Shown: positions 8,989 to 18,407, numbered from the stretch's first letter. The stretch: DNA of 64,000 nucleotides from Candidatus Defluviibacterium haderslevense (GCA_016712225.1 JADJRL010000003.1:1377501-1441500); one strand, 5' to 3'. Numbers and translations: made by a program. Notes: generated by a model not told the origin, from the sequence alone.

Positions 8989-9074
8989 ATAAGACTTAAA
9001 TGTATTGCAATAAATAAAATTTAGAAACCTATAAAAAAATAAACGCTCATATTGAGATCAGGATTTGATAAATA

Positions 9075-9089
9075 CATTGCATTGCATTG
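9075..9089. repeat. Tandem pentamer (CATTG) x3
   Basis: Three exact copies of CATTG followed by CATT, just past the stop codon of the methyltransferase-like gene. A short direct repeat of this kind may vary in copy number by slippage. Confidence 0.7.
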
Positions 9090-9092
9090 CAT

Positions 9093-9833
9093 TTATCTTT
9101 CTGCTTCATCCAACCAATTAGTATTTTGTTTAATGATTTTTAATATGAAATATAAAAGTATACAAATAACCATGGCTAAAGTCCAAAACGAATAATCCAA
9201 AATTACCTTACCCATTAAATAATTTCTAAGTATATAAAAAATCCAAAAAATAAAAAACAATGCTGCCAATCCATTCTTTTCTTTCTTAAGTATTTTCTTC
9301 CAACTAAAATGTATTTCTGTACTATTAAATAGTGAAAAATTGGGAATAAAAGCCGGAGTTTTCAATGCCCAATTTAAATACATGGTATTGAATTTTCCTC
9401 TTAAAAATTGTTCTTCTGCAAACATGATCCTCTCATAATATATCCAAAACAATAAACAAAAAATAATAACAAAAAAAATACTCATTGGCAATAAAGCAAA
9501 ACCCAAATACATTAAAAAATTTCCAAGATAAAGTGGGTGTCTAACTATTGAATAAATTCCTTGTTGGTTTAATGTATCAGCCACTTGACCAGCCGCAGTA
9601 TTTCTTCCAGATGTATTGGCAGGTGAATGACCAACAGTATAAATTCTTATCAACAATCCAATTATTGACACGCCAAGCGATAAATAGATAATCCCATTAC
9701 CAAATGGGTCTTTACCATCTCTAATACTAATCGTATAAATTATAAAACTAGCTAACAATATCAAAATTGGAATATAGCTTCGATGTTTAAATAGAAAATT
9801 TCCTTGTTGCTCGAATTCTTCTTGTAAAGGCAT
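9093..9833 (-). CDS. Isoprenylcysteine/phospholipid methyltransferase-like membrane protein
   Basis: A 246-residue multi-helix membrane protein. The central part contains the ICMT/PEMT family S-adenosylmethionine-binding core: GIYSIVRHPLYLGNFLMYLGFAL, followed by hydrophobic helices and EEQFLRGKFNTMYLNWALKTPAFIP. The family methylates prenylcysteines, phospholipids or other small lipids; the bacterial substrate is generally unknown. Membrane helices lie at about residues 16-35, 45-65, 105-135 and 185-235. The gene stands alone between a small lipoprotein and metG and is divergent from metG. Confidence 0.85.
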   Translation of the reverse strand: MPLQEEFEQQGNFLFKHRSYIPILILLASFIIYTISIRDGKDPFGNGIIYLSLGVSIIGLLIRIYTVGHSPANTSGRNTAAGQVADTLNQQGIYSIVRHPLYLGNFLMYLGFALLPMSIFFVIIFCLLFWIYYERIMFAEEQFLRGKFNTMYLNWALKTPAFIPNFSLFNSTEIHFSWKKILKKEKNGLAALFFIFWIFYILRNYLMGKVILDYSFWTLAMVICILLYFILKIIKQNTNWLDEAER

Positions 9834-10016
9834 AGGTATAAATTAATCAAACAAGATATGCAATTATTGAATATTCAACAGAATTTATATTATAAATCGT
9901 TTAATAAATCATTTATATTATTATTTATTAAATGTTGAAAACTAACTATATAGGTAATAAATTTTATTATATAAAAAAAATATTAATTTGAAGGTAAATT
10001 GGCGCCTTCCATTAGC

Positions 10017-10024
10017 TATCTTCG
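10017..10024 (+). promoter_or_regulatory. Possible -7 element (TATCTTCG) of metG
   Basis: TATCTTCG differs by one base from the Bacteroidota -7 consensus TAnnTTTG and lies 26 bases before the metG ATG. A clear -33 TTTG at the usual spacing is not seen. Confidence 0.4.
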
Positions 10025-10050
10025 CAACGTTTTATAATATACCCTTTGCT

Positions 10051-12204
10051 ATGGTCGAATATAAAAGGCATTTAATTACAGCAGCATTGCCATATGCAAA
10101 TGGTCCATTACATATTGGCCATCTCGCCGGTGCTTATTTGCCTGCTGATATTTATGCACGGTTTTTAAGAATTATGGATAAAGAAGTTGTTTTCATCTGT
10201 GGTTCCGACGAACATGGTGCGGCTATAACAATGCGCGCTTTAAAAGAACAAAAGACACCACAAGAAATTATTGATATATATCATCAACAATTTGTTGAGA
10301 CGTTCAAAGGGGCTGGAATAAGTTTTGACTTTTATCATAGAACTTCATCTGATTTGCACCACCAAACATCTCAGGATTTCTTTAGAACATTATATATTAA
10401 AGAAACTTTTGTTGAAAAAGAGTCAGATCAATATTTTGATCAAGAAGCTAACCAATTTTTAGCTGATCGTTATATTGTGGGTACCTGTCCGAAATGTGGA
10501 AATGATAATGCATACGGTGACCAATGTGAAAATTGTGGTTCATCTCTTAGTCCACAAGAATTAATTAACCCGAAATCTGTTTTAACAGGTGCTACACCTA
10601 TTCTTAAAACAACCAAACATTGGTATCTTCCTTTAGATCAATATGAAGATTGGCTTAAAGAGTGGCTCGAATTAGGGACCATAAATCATATTGAACACCA
10701 TGACCCTGAAACTTGGAAAAACCATGTATTGGGCCAATGCAAATCCTGGATCGATAGTGGATTACAAGCCCGCGCGATGACAAGAGATTTGGATTGGGGT
10801 GTTGATGTTCCTCAAGAAATCCCTGGCAGTCTTGGCAAAAAACTTTATGTTTGGTTAGATGCACCAATTGGATATATTTCCGCAACCAAAAAATGGGCTG
10901 AAGAAAATAATAAAGATTGGAAACAATATTGGCAAGATCCTGAATCCGAACTTATACAATTTATTGGTAAGGATAATATTGTTTTTCATTGTATCATCTT
11001 TCCGGTACTCTTAAAAGCACATGGTGATTTTAATTTACCAGTTAATGTGCCCGCCAACCAATTTATGAATCTTGAAGGTAAAAAAATTTCTACTTCTAGA
11101 AATTGGGCCGTTTGGGTGCATGAATATCTAACTGAATTACCTGGTCATGTAGATGAATTGAGATATTATCTTATTAAAAACATGCCTGAACAAAAAGACA
11201 GCGAATTTACTTGGAAAACTTTTCAGGATGCAGTCAATAATGAATTGGTTAATAATCTCTCCAATTTTGTTCATAGGGTCTTGGTTTTAACGGATAAGTA
11301 TTATAAAGGTTCTATTCCTGATTTTGATCCGAATTGTTCTATTAATGGTGTAATTGAAGATGATTTTGGTGGTTATCATGATTCTGAATGTATCTACTTA
11401 TTTGATCAAGTTCAAGAATTAAATCAATGCTTAAGACAATTTGATTTTAGAGGTGGATTGAAATATTTGATGGAAATTTGCACTGCAGGAAACCAATTAT
11501 TACAAAATAATGAACCCTGGAAAAACCACAAAAGCGATCCAGAAAGTGTAGAAGTAGTTATGAACTTGGCTTTGCACTATGTAATTGTAATAAGTGTAGC
11601 CATGCATCCATTTCTACCCAAAGCTTCAGACAAACTTCGAAAAATGCTAAATCTGCCATTAATAGAGGGTAAAGGTGAATTAGTAAATCTATTAAATGAA
11701 CTAGCGGAAGGAATTATCATTGCTGAACCGGGTCATAAACTTCAAAAACCTGATTACTTGTTTGTTAAAATTGAAGATGAAATAATTGAATATCAAATGT
11801 CAAAACTCGAAAAAACGAAATTAATTCAAGATGAAATGAATGATATTCAACAAAACTTCAGCTACTTACCATTAAAACCTGAAATCAATTATGAAGATTT
11901 TGATAAAATGGATATTCGAACAGCTAAAATTATCGAAGCAGAGAGAATACCAAAAGCAGATAAATTACTAAAACTCAAATTAGATCTTGGTTTTGAACAA
12001 AGGACTGTTGCCAGCGGAATAGCCCAACATTTTACACCTGAAGAAATTATTGGTAAAGAAGTATTAATTCTTGCAAACCTTGCACCACGAACGATTAGAG
12101 GAGTAGAATCAAAAGGTATGATTTTAATGGCAGAAAATGAACTTGGTCAACTTTCATTCGTTACCCCACAAAATGGTTGGACATTAGGTTTCTCAGTTAA
12201 GTAA
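10051..12204 (+). CDS. metG: Methionine--tRNA ligase
   Basis: A 717-residue class I aminoacyl-tRNA synthetase that charges tRNA-Met. The HIGH motif is at residues 21-24 (PLHIGHLAG). The zinc knuckle is CPKCGNDNAYGDQCENCG. The KMSKS loop appears as KKISTSRNWAVW, the variant usual in Bacteroidota. The C-terminal ~110 residues from YEDFDKMDIRTAKIIEAERI form the appended OB-fold tRNA-binding/dimerisation domain. I choose the ATG at 10051 because the in-frame TTG at 9988 would add 21 residues that span the predicted -7 promoter element. A small methyltransferase-like gene follows after 15 bases. Confidence 0.97.
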   Translation: MVEYKRHLITAALPYANGPLHIGHLAGAYLPADIYARFLRIMDKEVVFICGSDEHGAAITMRALKEQKTPQEIIDIYHQQFVETFKGAGISFDFYHRTSSDLHHQTSQDFFRTLYIKETFVEKESDQYFDQEANQFLADRYIVGTCPKCGNDNAYGDQCENCGSSLSPQELINPKSVLTGATPILKTTKHWYLPLDQYEDWLKEWLELGTINHIEHHDPETWKNHVLGQCKSWIDSGLQARAMTRDLDWGVDVPQEIPGSLGKKLYVWLDAPIGYISATKKWAEENNKDWKQYWQDPESELIQFIGKDNIVFHCIIFPVLLKAHGDFNLPVNVPANQFMNLEGKKISTSRNWAVWVHEYLTELPGHVDELRYYLIKNMPEQKDSEFTWKTFQDAVNNELVNNLSNFVHRVLVLTDKYYKGSIPDFDPNCSINGVIEDDFGGYHDSECIYLFDQVQELNQCLRQFDFRGGLKYLMEICTAGNQLLQNNEPWKNHKSDPESVEVVMNLALHYVIVISVAMHPFLPKASDKLRKMLNLPLIEGKGELVNLLNELAEGIIIAEPGHKLQKPDYLFVKIEDEIIEYQMSKLEKTKLIQDEMNDIQQNFSYLPLKPEINYEDFDKMDIRTAKIIEAERIPKADKLLKLKLDLGFEQRTVASGIAQHFTPEEIIGKEVLILANLAPRTIRGVESKGMILMAENELGQLSFVTPQNGWTLGFSVK

Positions 12205-12219
12205 ATTTTATTTAAATTA

Positions 12220-12882
12220 ATGCAAATTTTATTTAAACTAAAACTGCTTTTTAGTTATATTATAGATATTCCCATAGAAAGGACCACATCTAAATTTAAT
12301 CCTGAATTAAACGTCTTTTTATCAAATGGAAGATTTAAATTGGTAAGTCAAAATGCCATCTATTCCTATGCAGACTTATATGATAACTATTATAAAGCCT
12401 TTAAATCAATTAATTTTCATACTATTTCCCCTGATTCGATTTTAGTGTTGGGTCTAGGCTTGGGAAGTATCCCTTTCATGTTGGAAAAAAAATTTAATAT
12501 TAATGCCTCATATACATGTATTGAAATAGATCCAGAAATCATTAGATTATTTAACAAATATATCAGAATGTCATTAAAATCCAAGTTGGATATTATTAAT
12601 GACAATGCAACTTCATTTTTGAAAAATCATAATAAATCTTATGATATCATTTGTATGGATATTTTTGAAGACGCTCATATTCCAATTGAATTTGAAACGC
12701 TTGAATTCATAAAACAAATTAAAAACTTACTTTCCACAAAAGGAATTCTTATTTATAATAGGTTGGCAGAAAATAAAAATGATCTTATATATAATTTGGA
12801 TTTTGATTCAAAATTTATTACAATTTTTCCGAATCGGTATATTGTGAAAATGGATTCAAATTGGATGTATATTTCTAATTAA
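12220..12882 (+). CDS. Spermidine-synthase-like SAM-dependent methyltransferase
   Basis: A 220-residue protein with the nucleotide-binding core of the spermidine synthase/methyltransferase fold: ILVLGLGLGSIPFMLEKKF at the glycine-rich loop, TCIEIDPEIIRLFNKY for the acidic loop, and YDIICMDIFED for strand 4. It lacks the N-terminal beta-barrel of true spermidine synthases, so it is better called a fused or stand-alone methyltransferase-like domain of unknown substrate. It starts 15 bases after metG and is probably co-transcribed with it. Confidence 0.8.
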   Translation: MQILFKLKLLFSYIIDIPIERTTSKFNPELNVFLSNGRFKLVSQNAIYSYADLYDNYYKAFKSINFHTISPDSILVLGLGLGSIPFMLEKKFNINASYTCIEIDPEIIRLFNKYIRMSLKSKLDIINDNATSFLKNHNKSYDIICMDIFEDAHIPIEFETLEFIKQIKNLLSTKGILIYNRLAENKNDLIYNLDFDSKFITIFPNRYIVKMDSNWMYISN

Positions 12883-12891
12883 TCGCCTTAC

Positions 12892-12918
12892 ATTTCGTTA
12901 CCAAATTAAGTAATGAAA
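12892..12918. terminator. Weak bidirectional hairpin between convergent genes
   Basis: ATTTCGTTAC (12892-12901) can pair with GTAATGAAA (12910-12918) using one G-T pair and an 8-base loop. It lies between the methyltransferase-like gene and the glycosyltransferase gene, which converge here. Confidence 0.4.
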
Positions 12919-12919
12919 A

Positions 12920-13612
12920 TTAATACGAATTCAACATTCGTTGATACGTTTCCTTAATTTTTAATGGTGATACTTTTTTAAGAAATAATTGATATGCTTT
13001 CATATTTGCGAGCATTACTCTAATCCATGAATTCGTTTTATATTTTCTTACAGAAACTAAAACATAATCAGGTAAAATATGCAAGGATGTTAATAACATA
13101 GCTCTTTGTATTAAATCATATTCTTCCATAATAATCCAATGTTCATCAAATCCATTTAATGAATCAAAGAATTTTTTACAAATAAAAATGGTTTGATCTC
13201 CACCGCGACACCAAAGTCTATTAAATCGAGTAAAATAGGAATTGATCAGAAAGATGGGATTCGAACTATTAAACTTTTGTCTATACATTGCCATTAAGAT
13301 ACCTTCTGATGCTAATTTTAGAAAATCCGAATAAAAACTGGAAGGTGGAAAAACATCAGCATGCACATAGTATATATAATTTCCTGAACACAAAGAAGCG
13401 CCATAATTCATTTGACTAGCACGACTGGTCTTGGGAGCTTCAATAAATTTAACAGGATAAGAAGCTACAATTTGCTGAGTCCTATCCTTACTACCTCCAT
13501 CTACAATGATTATTTCAACGTTTTTATTAGAGGTATTTTCTAAAAGGTATTTTAATAATCCACCAATATTATCTTCCTCATTCAAAGTCGGAATAATAAT
13601 ACTTAATTTCAT
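12920..13612 (-). CDS. Family 2 glycosyltransferase, rSAM/selenodomain-associated type
   Basis: A 230-residue GT-A fold glycosyltransferase. The N terminus MKLSIIIPTLNEEDNIGG, the motif IIIVDGGSKDRTQQIV and the DxD-type metal site YYVHADVFPP are all visible. The form matches the subfamily described as rSAM/selenodomain-associated transferase 2, which recurs next to ArsS-type radical SAM genes. Here it is the last gene of a three-gene minus-strand operon, 30 bases after arsS. A role in adding or handling the sugar part of an arsenosugar is plausible from context but is inference. Confidence 0.88.
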   Translation of the reverse strand: MKLSIIIPTLNEEDNIGGLLKYLLENTSNKNVEIIIVDGGSKDRTQQIVASYPVKFIEAPKTSRASQMNYGASLCSGNYIYYVHADVFPPSSFYSDFLKLASEGILMAMYRQKFNSSNPIFLINSYFTRFNRLWCRGGDQTIFICKKFFDSLNGFDEHWIIMEEYDLIQRAMLLTSLHILPDYVLVSVRKYKTNSWIRVMLANMKAYQLFLKKVSPLKIKETYQRMLNSY

Positions 13613-13642
13613 ATATATTCTCTTAGCTGATATGTTCCTTTT

Positions 13643-14704
13643 TTATGATAAACTCCCGCCACAACTCGAGCCTGCTCCAGCTGTACATCCATAACAATGT
13701 TGATTTATTACAATATTTCTAGATTGCAATTCATTGATGTGAAAATCGGAAATATGTTTTGAAGGGCATGAAACCATCAAATCCAACATTTGGTTAAAAT
13801 CACAATCATATATAAATCCATCCCACCCAATTGAGATGGTATTTCTACACATAACTTCGCTTGCTGCGATTGGATTGAAGGCTTCTATCAATTTGTCCAT
13901 ATAGCCCTTATAATTATTAGTTTCTATAAGATATTCTAAAAATCGACTAATGGGTAAATTAGTAATTGCAAAAAGTTGATTAAAACTAATATTATAATTT
14001 GCTTTTAATTTCTTTTTAAATTCTTGTTCCAATACCATTTGTGAACTTGGAAGAAATGCACCGGATGGATTATAAACAAGATCAAGTACTAGACCACTAT
14101 CTGATATTCCATATCCAACCTTATTCAACATTTGTAATGCTTGAATGGATTTCTCAAATACTCCTTCTCCACGTTGGGCATCAGTTCGACCTGCACTAAA
14201 ATATGGAAGCGATGAAACTACTACAATTTTATGCTTTTTAAAAAAATCAGGTAGGTCATGATATTTTTTATTAGCCAATATAATTGTTAAATTACATCTT
14301 ACAATTATTTTTTGTACACCCAATATATAAATTTCTTCAATAAACCATCTAAAATCAGGGTTCATTTCCGGTGCTCCTCCTGTTATATCTACGGTATGCG
14401 CTCCAGATAATCGAATTGCTCTTAAACACAATTCCATGGTTTCGCGAGTCATGATTTCCTTTCGGTCAGGACCCGCATCTACATGGCAATGTTTACAAAC
14501 CTGATTACACATTTTACCAACATTTATTTGAAATATTTCAATTTTTGTTGGCTTTAATGGGAATAAATTAACTTCCCTAAGTTTATGGCTAAATGACATA
14601 TGACCAATCTGCTCATTGATCGACTGACTCAACACATCTAATTGATGAAATGAATCTGAATAAGTACTGTGCCTGCCTTTTAAAGATTTAGTATTCTCTT
14701 GCAC
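13643..14704 (-). CDS. arsS: Arsenosugar biosynthesis radical SAM protein ArsS
   Basis: A 353-residue radical SAM enzyme. The cluster-binding CX3CX2C motif is C66, C70, C73 in KMCNQVCKHCHVDAGPDR. The partial SAM-binding stretch is TVDITGGAPEMNPDFRW. The C-terminal domain ends with the hallmark Cys-rich tail CYGCTAGAGSSCGG (C337, C340, C348); in some relatives a selenocysteine replaces one of these positions, here all are Cys. The family is known to attach a 5'-deoxyadenosyl group to dimethylarsenite on the route to arsenosugars. A CMD-family protein precedes it by 6 bases and a glycosyltransferase follows. No arsenite methyltransferase (ArsM) is in the window, so the methylated substrate must come from elsewhere. 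Confidence 0.92.
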   Translation of the reverse strand: MQENTKSLKGRHSTYSDSFHQLDVLSQSINEQIGHMSFSHKLREVNLFPLKPTKIEIFQINVGKMCNQVCKHCHVDAGPDRKEIMTRETMELCLRAIRLSGAHTVDITGGAPEMNPDFRWFIEEIYILGVQKIIVRCNLTIILANKKYHDLPDFFKKHKIVVVSSLPYFSAGRTDAQRGEGVFEKSIQALQMLNKVGYGISDSGLVLDLVYNPSGAFLPSSQMVLEQEFKKKLKANYNISFNQLFAITNLPISRFLEYLIETNNYKGYMDKLIEAFNPIAASEVMCRNTISIGWDGFIYDCDFNQMLDLMVSCPSKHISDFHINELQSRNIVINQHCYGCTAGAGSSCGGSLS

Positions 14705-14710
14705 TTATAA

Positions 14711-15043
14711 TTACATTGAAAGTTCTTTAACCTTATTCATCATCTGAACACTATGAACCAAAGATGCTCCACCTCTTATCGCCGCAGCTACATGGACTGC
14801 TTCCATGACTTGCGCTTCATCACATCCCTTTTCTAAAGTATCCACACTATATGCATCAATACAATATGGACATTGTATAGCATGTGCCACAGCTAAGGCA
14901 ATTAAACTTTTCTCACGAACCGTTAAAGCTCCTTCTTTAAATACATCATTGTAATATTCAAAAAACTTATTTGCAAGATTTGGCTGAAATTCGCCAATTT
15001 TACCAAATTTTTTTAAATCCTCGGGATTATAATAAGTATTCAT
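14711..15043 (-). CDS. Carboxymuconolactone decarboxylase/AhpD-like protein linked to ArsS
   Basis: A 110-residue all-helical CMD-domain protein. The redox-type motif CPYCIDAY places C58 and C61 at the AhpD active-site position, but the histidine that normally follows in CX2CX3H is replaced by tyrosine. It matches the peroxidase-like small protein often annotated beside arsS. It is the first gene of the operon CMD-arsS-glycosyltransferase, 6 bases before arsS, and is probably translationally linked to it. Its chemical role is unproven; protection of a thiol or arsenic intermediate would be a reasonable guess. Confidence 0.87.
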   Translation of the reverse strand: MNTYYNPEDLKKFGKIGEFQPNLANKFFEYYNDVFKEGALTVREKSLIALAVAHAIQCPYCIDAYSVDTLEKGCDEAQVMEAVHVAAAIRGGASLVHSVQMMNKVKELSM

Positions 15044-15076
15044 GATATTGAATTTGTTTAAAAATAATAATTAAGA

Positions 15077-15084
15077 CAAATATA
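15077..15084 (-). promoter_or_regulatory. -7 element (TATATTTG) of the arsS operon
   Basis: On the minus strand the bases read TATATTTG, a perfect match to TAnnTTTG, 33 bases before the start of the CMD gene. It lies only two bases before the ATG of the divergent barrel gene at 15086. No -33 box at the usual spacing was seen. Confidence 0.5.
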
Positions 15085-15085
15085 A

Positions 15086-16192
15086 ATGGAATTTGTTCTC
15101 CATTCTTACTATAGGATACCAATTATACTAATATTTTATTTAATAAGTATTCATTTCGCCTATTCATCAATTACCATTGATTCAACATTAAAAAGAAAAA
15201 AACTAATTGCTTTACCTGTTATTTATTATACTCCTGACACCAGATGGGGGTTTGGAGCTGCTGGAGTCTTTTCATTTAATTTTAAATCAGATACGCTAAA
15301 TGCTCGGTATTCAAATATAAGCTTTGGTTTTGCCTACACACAAAATAAACAATTATCGGTTTATATTCCGTATCAATTGTATGTATTAAATAGAAAAGTA
15401 TGGATTTATGGTGAACTTGGATTTTACAATTATATTTATTCGTTTTATGGAATAGGAAATAATTCACCTATATTATTGGAAGAAAAATATAGTGTCCAGT
15501 TTCCAAGAATTCGGATTGCACCATTAATAAAATTGATGAAAAACCATTACCTTGGTATGCGTTTCTCAAGAGATCAATTCAAATATTTAAAATATGATAC
15601 TTCAGGGCAACTTATAGCTCATTCAATTTTAGGTTCAATCTCTGGAACCAGCTCAAATCTTGGAATTATTTATAACTTTGATTCACGTGATATACCCCTT
15701 TATCCATCAAAAGGTATTCTGTTTGAATCCTATGTATACACAGAAAATACAAGACTTGCAAGCGACTACCATTTTTCAAAAGTATCTATTGACTTTTCTC
15801 AATATATGAATTTAAAAAAGAATTTAATATTTGCAACAAATATTATACATCAAATTAGTTTTGGAGATGTTCCTTTTCATCAATTACCTACCATCGGGGG
15901 ACCCAAAAAACTTAGAGGATATATTGATGGTCGATATCGTGATAAAATGTTATTAATACTTCAATTTGAACTTAGACAAAAATTAAACAAATATCTTGGA
16001 ATGGTTGCATTCTGGGGAATTGGAGAAATTAGTCCCAATTATGATGAATTGAAACTTAAATACATTTATCCTAATTTTGGTGTGGGATTGAGAATCGTTC
16101 TTGACCAAAAACAAAAATACAATTTAAGATTAGATTATGGATTTGGAAAAAACAGCAATGGATTTTATCTCACATTAGGTGAAGCATTTTAA
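15086..16192 (+). CDS. Outer-membrane beta-barrel protein, BamA/surface-antigen-like
   Basis: A 368-residue protein with an N-terminal signal-like hydrophobic segment (about residues 10-28) and then alternating beta strands to the end. The C-terminal half shows features of the bacterial surface antigen (Omp85 barrel) family: YNFDSRDIPLYPSKGILFES, then TIGGPKKLRGYIDGRYRDKMLL, where the RGY motif is the conserved barrel-interior loop. It ends in phenylalanine (TLGEAF), the outer-membrane assembly signal. There are no POTRA domains, so it is a barrel-only relative and not BamA itself. Function unknown. Confidence 0.85.
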   Translation: MEFVLHSYYRIPIILIFYLISIHFAYSSITIDSTLKRKKLIALPVIYYTPDTRWGFGAAGVFSFNFKSDTLNARYSNISFGFAYTQNKQLSVYIPYQLYVLNRKVWIYGELGFYNYIYSFYGIGNNSPILLEEKYSVQFPRIRIAPLIKLMKNHYLGMRFSRDQFKYLKYDTSGQLIAHSILGSISGTSSNLGIIYNFDSRDIPLYPSKGILFESYVYTENTRLASDYHFSKVSIDFSQYMNLKKNLIFATNIIHQISFGDVPFHQLPTIGGPKKLRGYIDGRYRDKMLLILQFELRQKLNKYLGMVAFWGIGEISPNYDELKLKYIYPNFGVGLRIVLDQKQKYNLRLDYGFGKNSNGFYLTLGEAF

Positions 16193-16450
16193 AAGCACTA
16201 TTTAGTTGTTTTAAAACTATCACATTCTATAAAAACAAAAATTTTCTTCAAAAAAACATGAAATATATAATACTATATGCTTACATTTAATTTAAGTTAA
16301 AAAAAATATACTATATTATAAATAATTAAAACCACGTTTAATCGTTTTATTTTAGCAATGATTAATTACTAATATTGTATCTATTAAATGTTGTCATATT
16401 TAAATCTAAATTATACAAGATATCGTATATAATAAAACAAACAATATTAA

Positions 16451-17173
16451 ATGAATAAATTACTAATTTTTATCATATTAACACTTACTTCTAGCGTTTC
16501 ATATTGTCAGCTATCTCATAATGAATGGACAGAATTATTAAAAAAACACGTATCTAATAATGGACAAGTTAGTTATAAGACATTCCTGAATGACAGCACT
16601 AAATTAAATTATTATCTTTCTAATTTAGAAAAGAACCCTCCGCAAGAAGATTGGGCCAAAAATAGACTGCTAGCTTATTGGATTAATGCATACAATGCAT
16701 ATACAGTAAAACTTATTCTAATGAATTATCCTGTTAAAGGAATTAAAGAAATAGGAGGAAAAATTCCCTTTGTGAATTCAACCTGGGACATTAAATTTAT
16801 TAAAATCAAAGGAGAAAACAAGGATTTAAATTATATTGAACATCATATTTTACGAAGGAAGTTTGATGATCCAAGAATACATATGGCTTTAGTATGTGCC
16901 TCTAGATCTTGTCCAGTTTTAAGAAATGAAGCTTATACAGAACAAAACTTAGATATCCAATTAGATGATCAGTGTCGCAACTTTCTAAAAGATTCTACAA
17001 GAAATGACATCAACCCAAAAGAAGCTGAAATTTCAATGATTTTCAAATGGTATAGTGGTGATTTCAAAAAAATGGGTGGTGTTAATGCTTTCATTAATAA
17101 ATATTCACTTATTAAAATTAATGAGAATACTAAAAAAAATTATATGTCCTATGATTGGAATCTTAATGATTAA
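16451..17173 (+). CDS. DUF547 domain exported protein
   Basis: A 240-residue protein with a signal peptide, MNKLLIFIILTLTSSVSYCQ. The mature part matches DUF547: LAYWINAYNAYTVKLILMNYP, then HHILRRKFDDPRIHMALVCASRSCP, where the conserved histidine, cysteine and serine-rich stretch suggest a papain-like or transglutaminase-like fold. The molecular role of the family is not known. It stands alone and is convergent with the PagL-like gene. The last line of the family, MIFKWYSGDF, is also present. Confidence 0.9.
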   Translation: MNKLLIFIILTLTSSVSYCQLSHNEWTELLKKHVSNNGQVSYKTFLNDSTKLNYYLSNLEKNPPQEDWAKNRLLAYWINAYNAYTVKLILMNYPVKGIKEIGGKIPFVNSTWDIKFIKIKGENKDLNYIEHHILRRKFDDPRIHMALVCASRSCPVLRNEAYTEQNLDIQLDDQCRNFLKDSTRNDINPKEAEISMIFKWYSGDFKKMGGVNAFINKYSLIKINENTKKNYMSYDWNLND

Positions 17174-17267
17174 AGGGCACACAATAACTATCAAACTGAT
17201 ACCAATCACAAAAAATAAAAGGTGTTTTATTTGAAAATAATATGGGGTTCCCTACTATTAAATGAGG

Positions 17268-18407
17268 TTAAGTCTTTATTAAACTATAGTTTTTTAATCT
17301 AATTCCTGAATTAATACTTATGTATTCCGCTACGCCATATTGTGTTTTTAATGCAATTCCAGTTTGAACTTTAAAATATTTAGCAATTGTAATCGGTAAA
17401 TGATATTGAATTACAAATTTATTATAAAGTGGATATCCTGCATAAATGGAACTCTTCAGAAACTGATATCCAATTCGTAATTCTATGGAAACAGGTCCAA
17501 TCAACCATTCATGACCGACAAATCCTTGTAATCTTAATCCGGCTTTAAAAGCAGAATTAATATCATTGGCCAATTCAGTATGAGCTGCAAAATATGCCGA
17601 AACAAAATGATACTCAACTTCAATCCCACTTCGAATGGATTTAAAATTATTATAATGATAAGCAGGTTCAAGACTAAAAATTCTAACAGGATATTTTGGA
17701 CCACCCACTACTTTAATTTCACGATATGCAATTCCATATATTAAACTTAAAGACCATTTTGATTGAGAATGCTTATTATATAATGTTTTAATTCTTGCAT
17801 AATTTGAATTATAACCCAATCCAGCAATGATGCTATAATAATTTAATCCTAAATTTGGATAAGCATATCCGCCATTTGAAATGTGACTTAATCCAACTCC
17901 AAAAAACAAATTTATTTTCCGATAAATATTATATTCATACTTTAATTGAAAAGTTGCAGAGTTGTTCCAATGTGTTCCTATAGCATTTTGCGCTACGTTT
18001 GTTTTAATATTATATGGTTTGAAGACATATGTTGCACCACTTCCAATTACAAAACGACAAGAACTTTTTCTCCTATGCAAAAATCCAAAATCAAAAAATG
18101 GATATATCCCAATTGCATTTCCTAATAAAATTGAAGGCTTTCCTAAATCATGAAACACTAGATTAATGCCATATCTTGGGTATCCATAATATTGTTGCCA
18201 TGCTTTTTTTCCATTTGTTTGAGCACATATTTTTGCATCAAGAAAAAGAGAATAACCATTAGATTCAAAAGCAAATTTTTTAGTATGGTGTATCAATTTA
18301 GCACTTTGAAATGCTAACTGATATGTTTTAATATTGTTTTGACTTTTTACACAAATGGCTGTAAGTAAAAACCAAATAAAAAATAAAATTCTCAAACCTG
18401 ACTGCAT
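17268..18407 (-). CDS. PagL-like acyloxyacyl hydrolase family outer-membrane protein
   Basis: A 379-residue exported protein (signal peptide to about residue 22, ending VKSQ) made of many beta strands. The stretch FFGVGLSHISNGGYAYPNLG carries the PagL family catalytic pattern, with His and Ser in HISNG and the following asparagine. PagL-type enzymes remove an acyl chain from lipid A in the outer membrane; Bacteroidota relatives are about twice the length of the classic enzyme, as here. The start overlaps the 3' end of hutH by 16 bases, which is an odd pairing of functions. Enzyme activity is inferred only from the motif. Confidence 0.82.
   Translation of the reverse strand: MQSGLRILFFIWFLLTAICVKSQNNIKTYQLAFQSAKLIHHTKKFAFESNGYSLFLDAKICAQTNGKKAWQQYYGYPRYGINLVFHDLGKPSILLGNAIGIYPFFDFGFLHRRKSSCRFVIGSGATYVFKPYNIKTNVAQNAIGTHWNNSATFQLKYEYNIYRKINLFFGVGLSHISNGGYAYPNLGLNYYSIIAGLGYNSNYARIKTLYNKHSQSKWSLSLIYGIAYREIKVVGGPKYPVRIFSLEPAYHYNNFKSIRSGIEVEYHFVSAYFAAHTELANDINSAFKAGLRLQGFVGHEWLIGPVSIELRIGYQFLKSSIYAGYPLYNKFVIQYHLPITIAKYFKVQTGIALKTQYGVAEYISINSGIRLKNYSLIKT

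Noticed and set aside
9988..10050. TTG start for metG at 9988
   Set aside because: The 21 extra residues would span the predicted -7 promoter element, while the ATG at 10051 begins exactly at the conserved N terminus before the HIGH motif.
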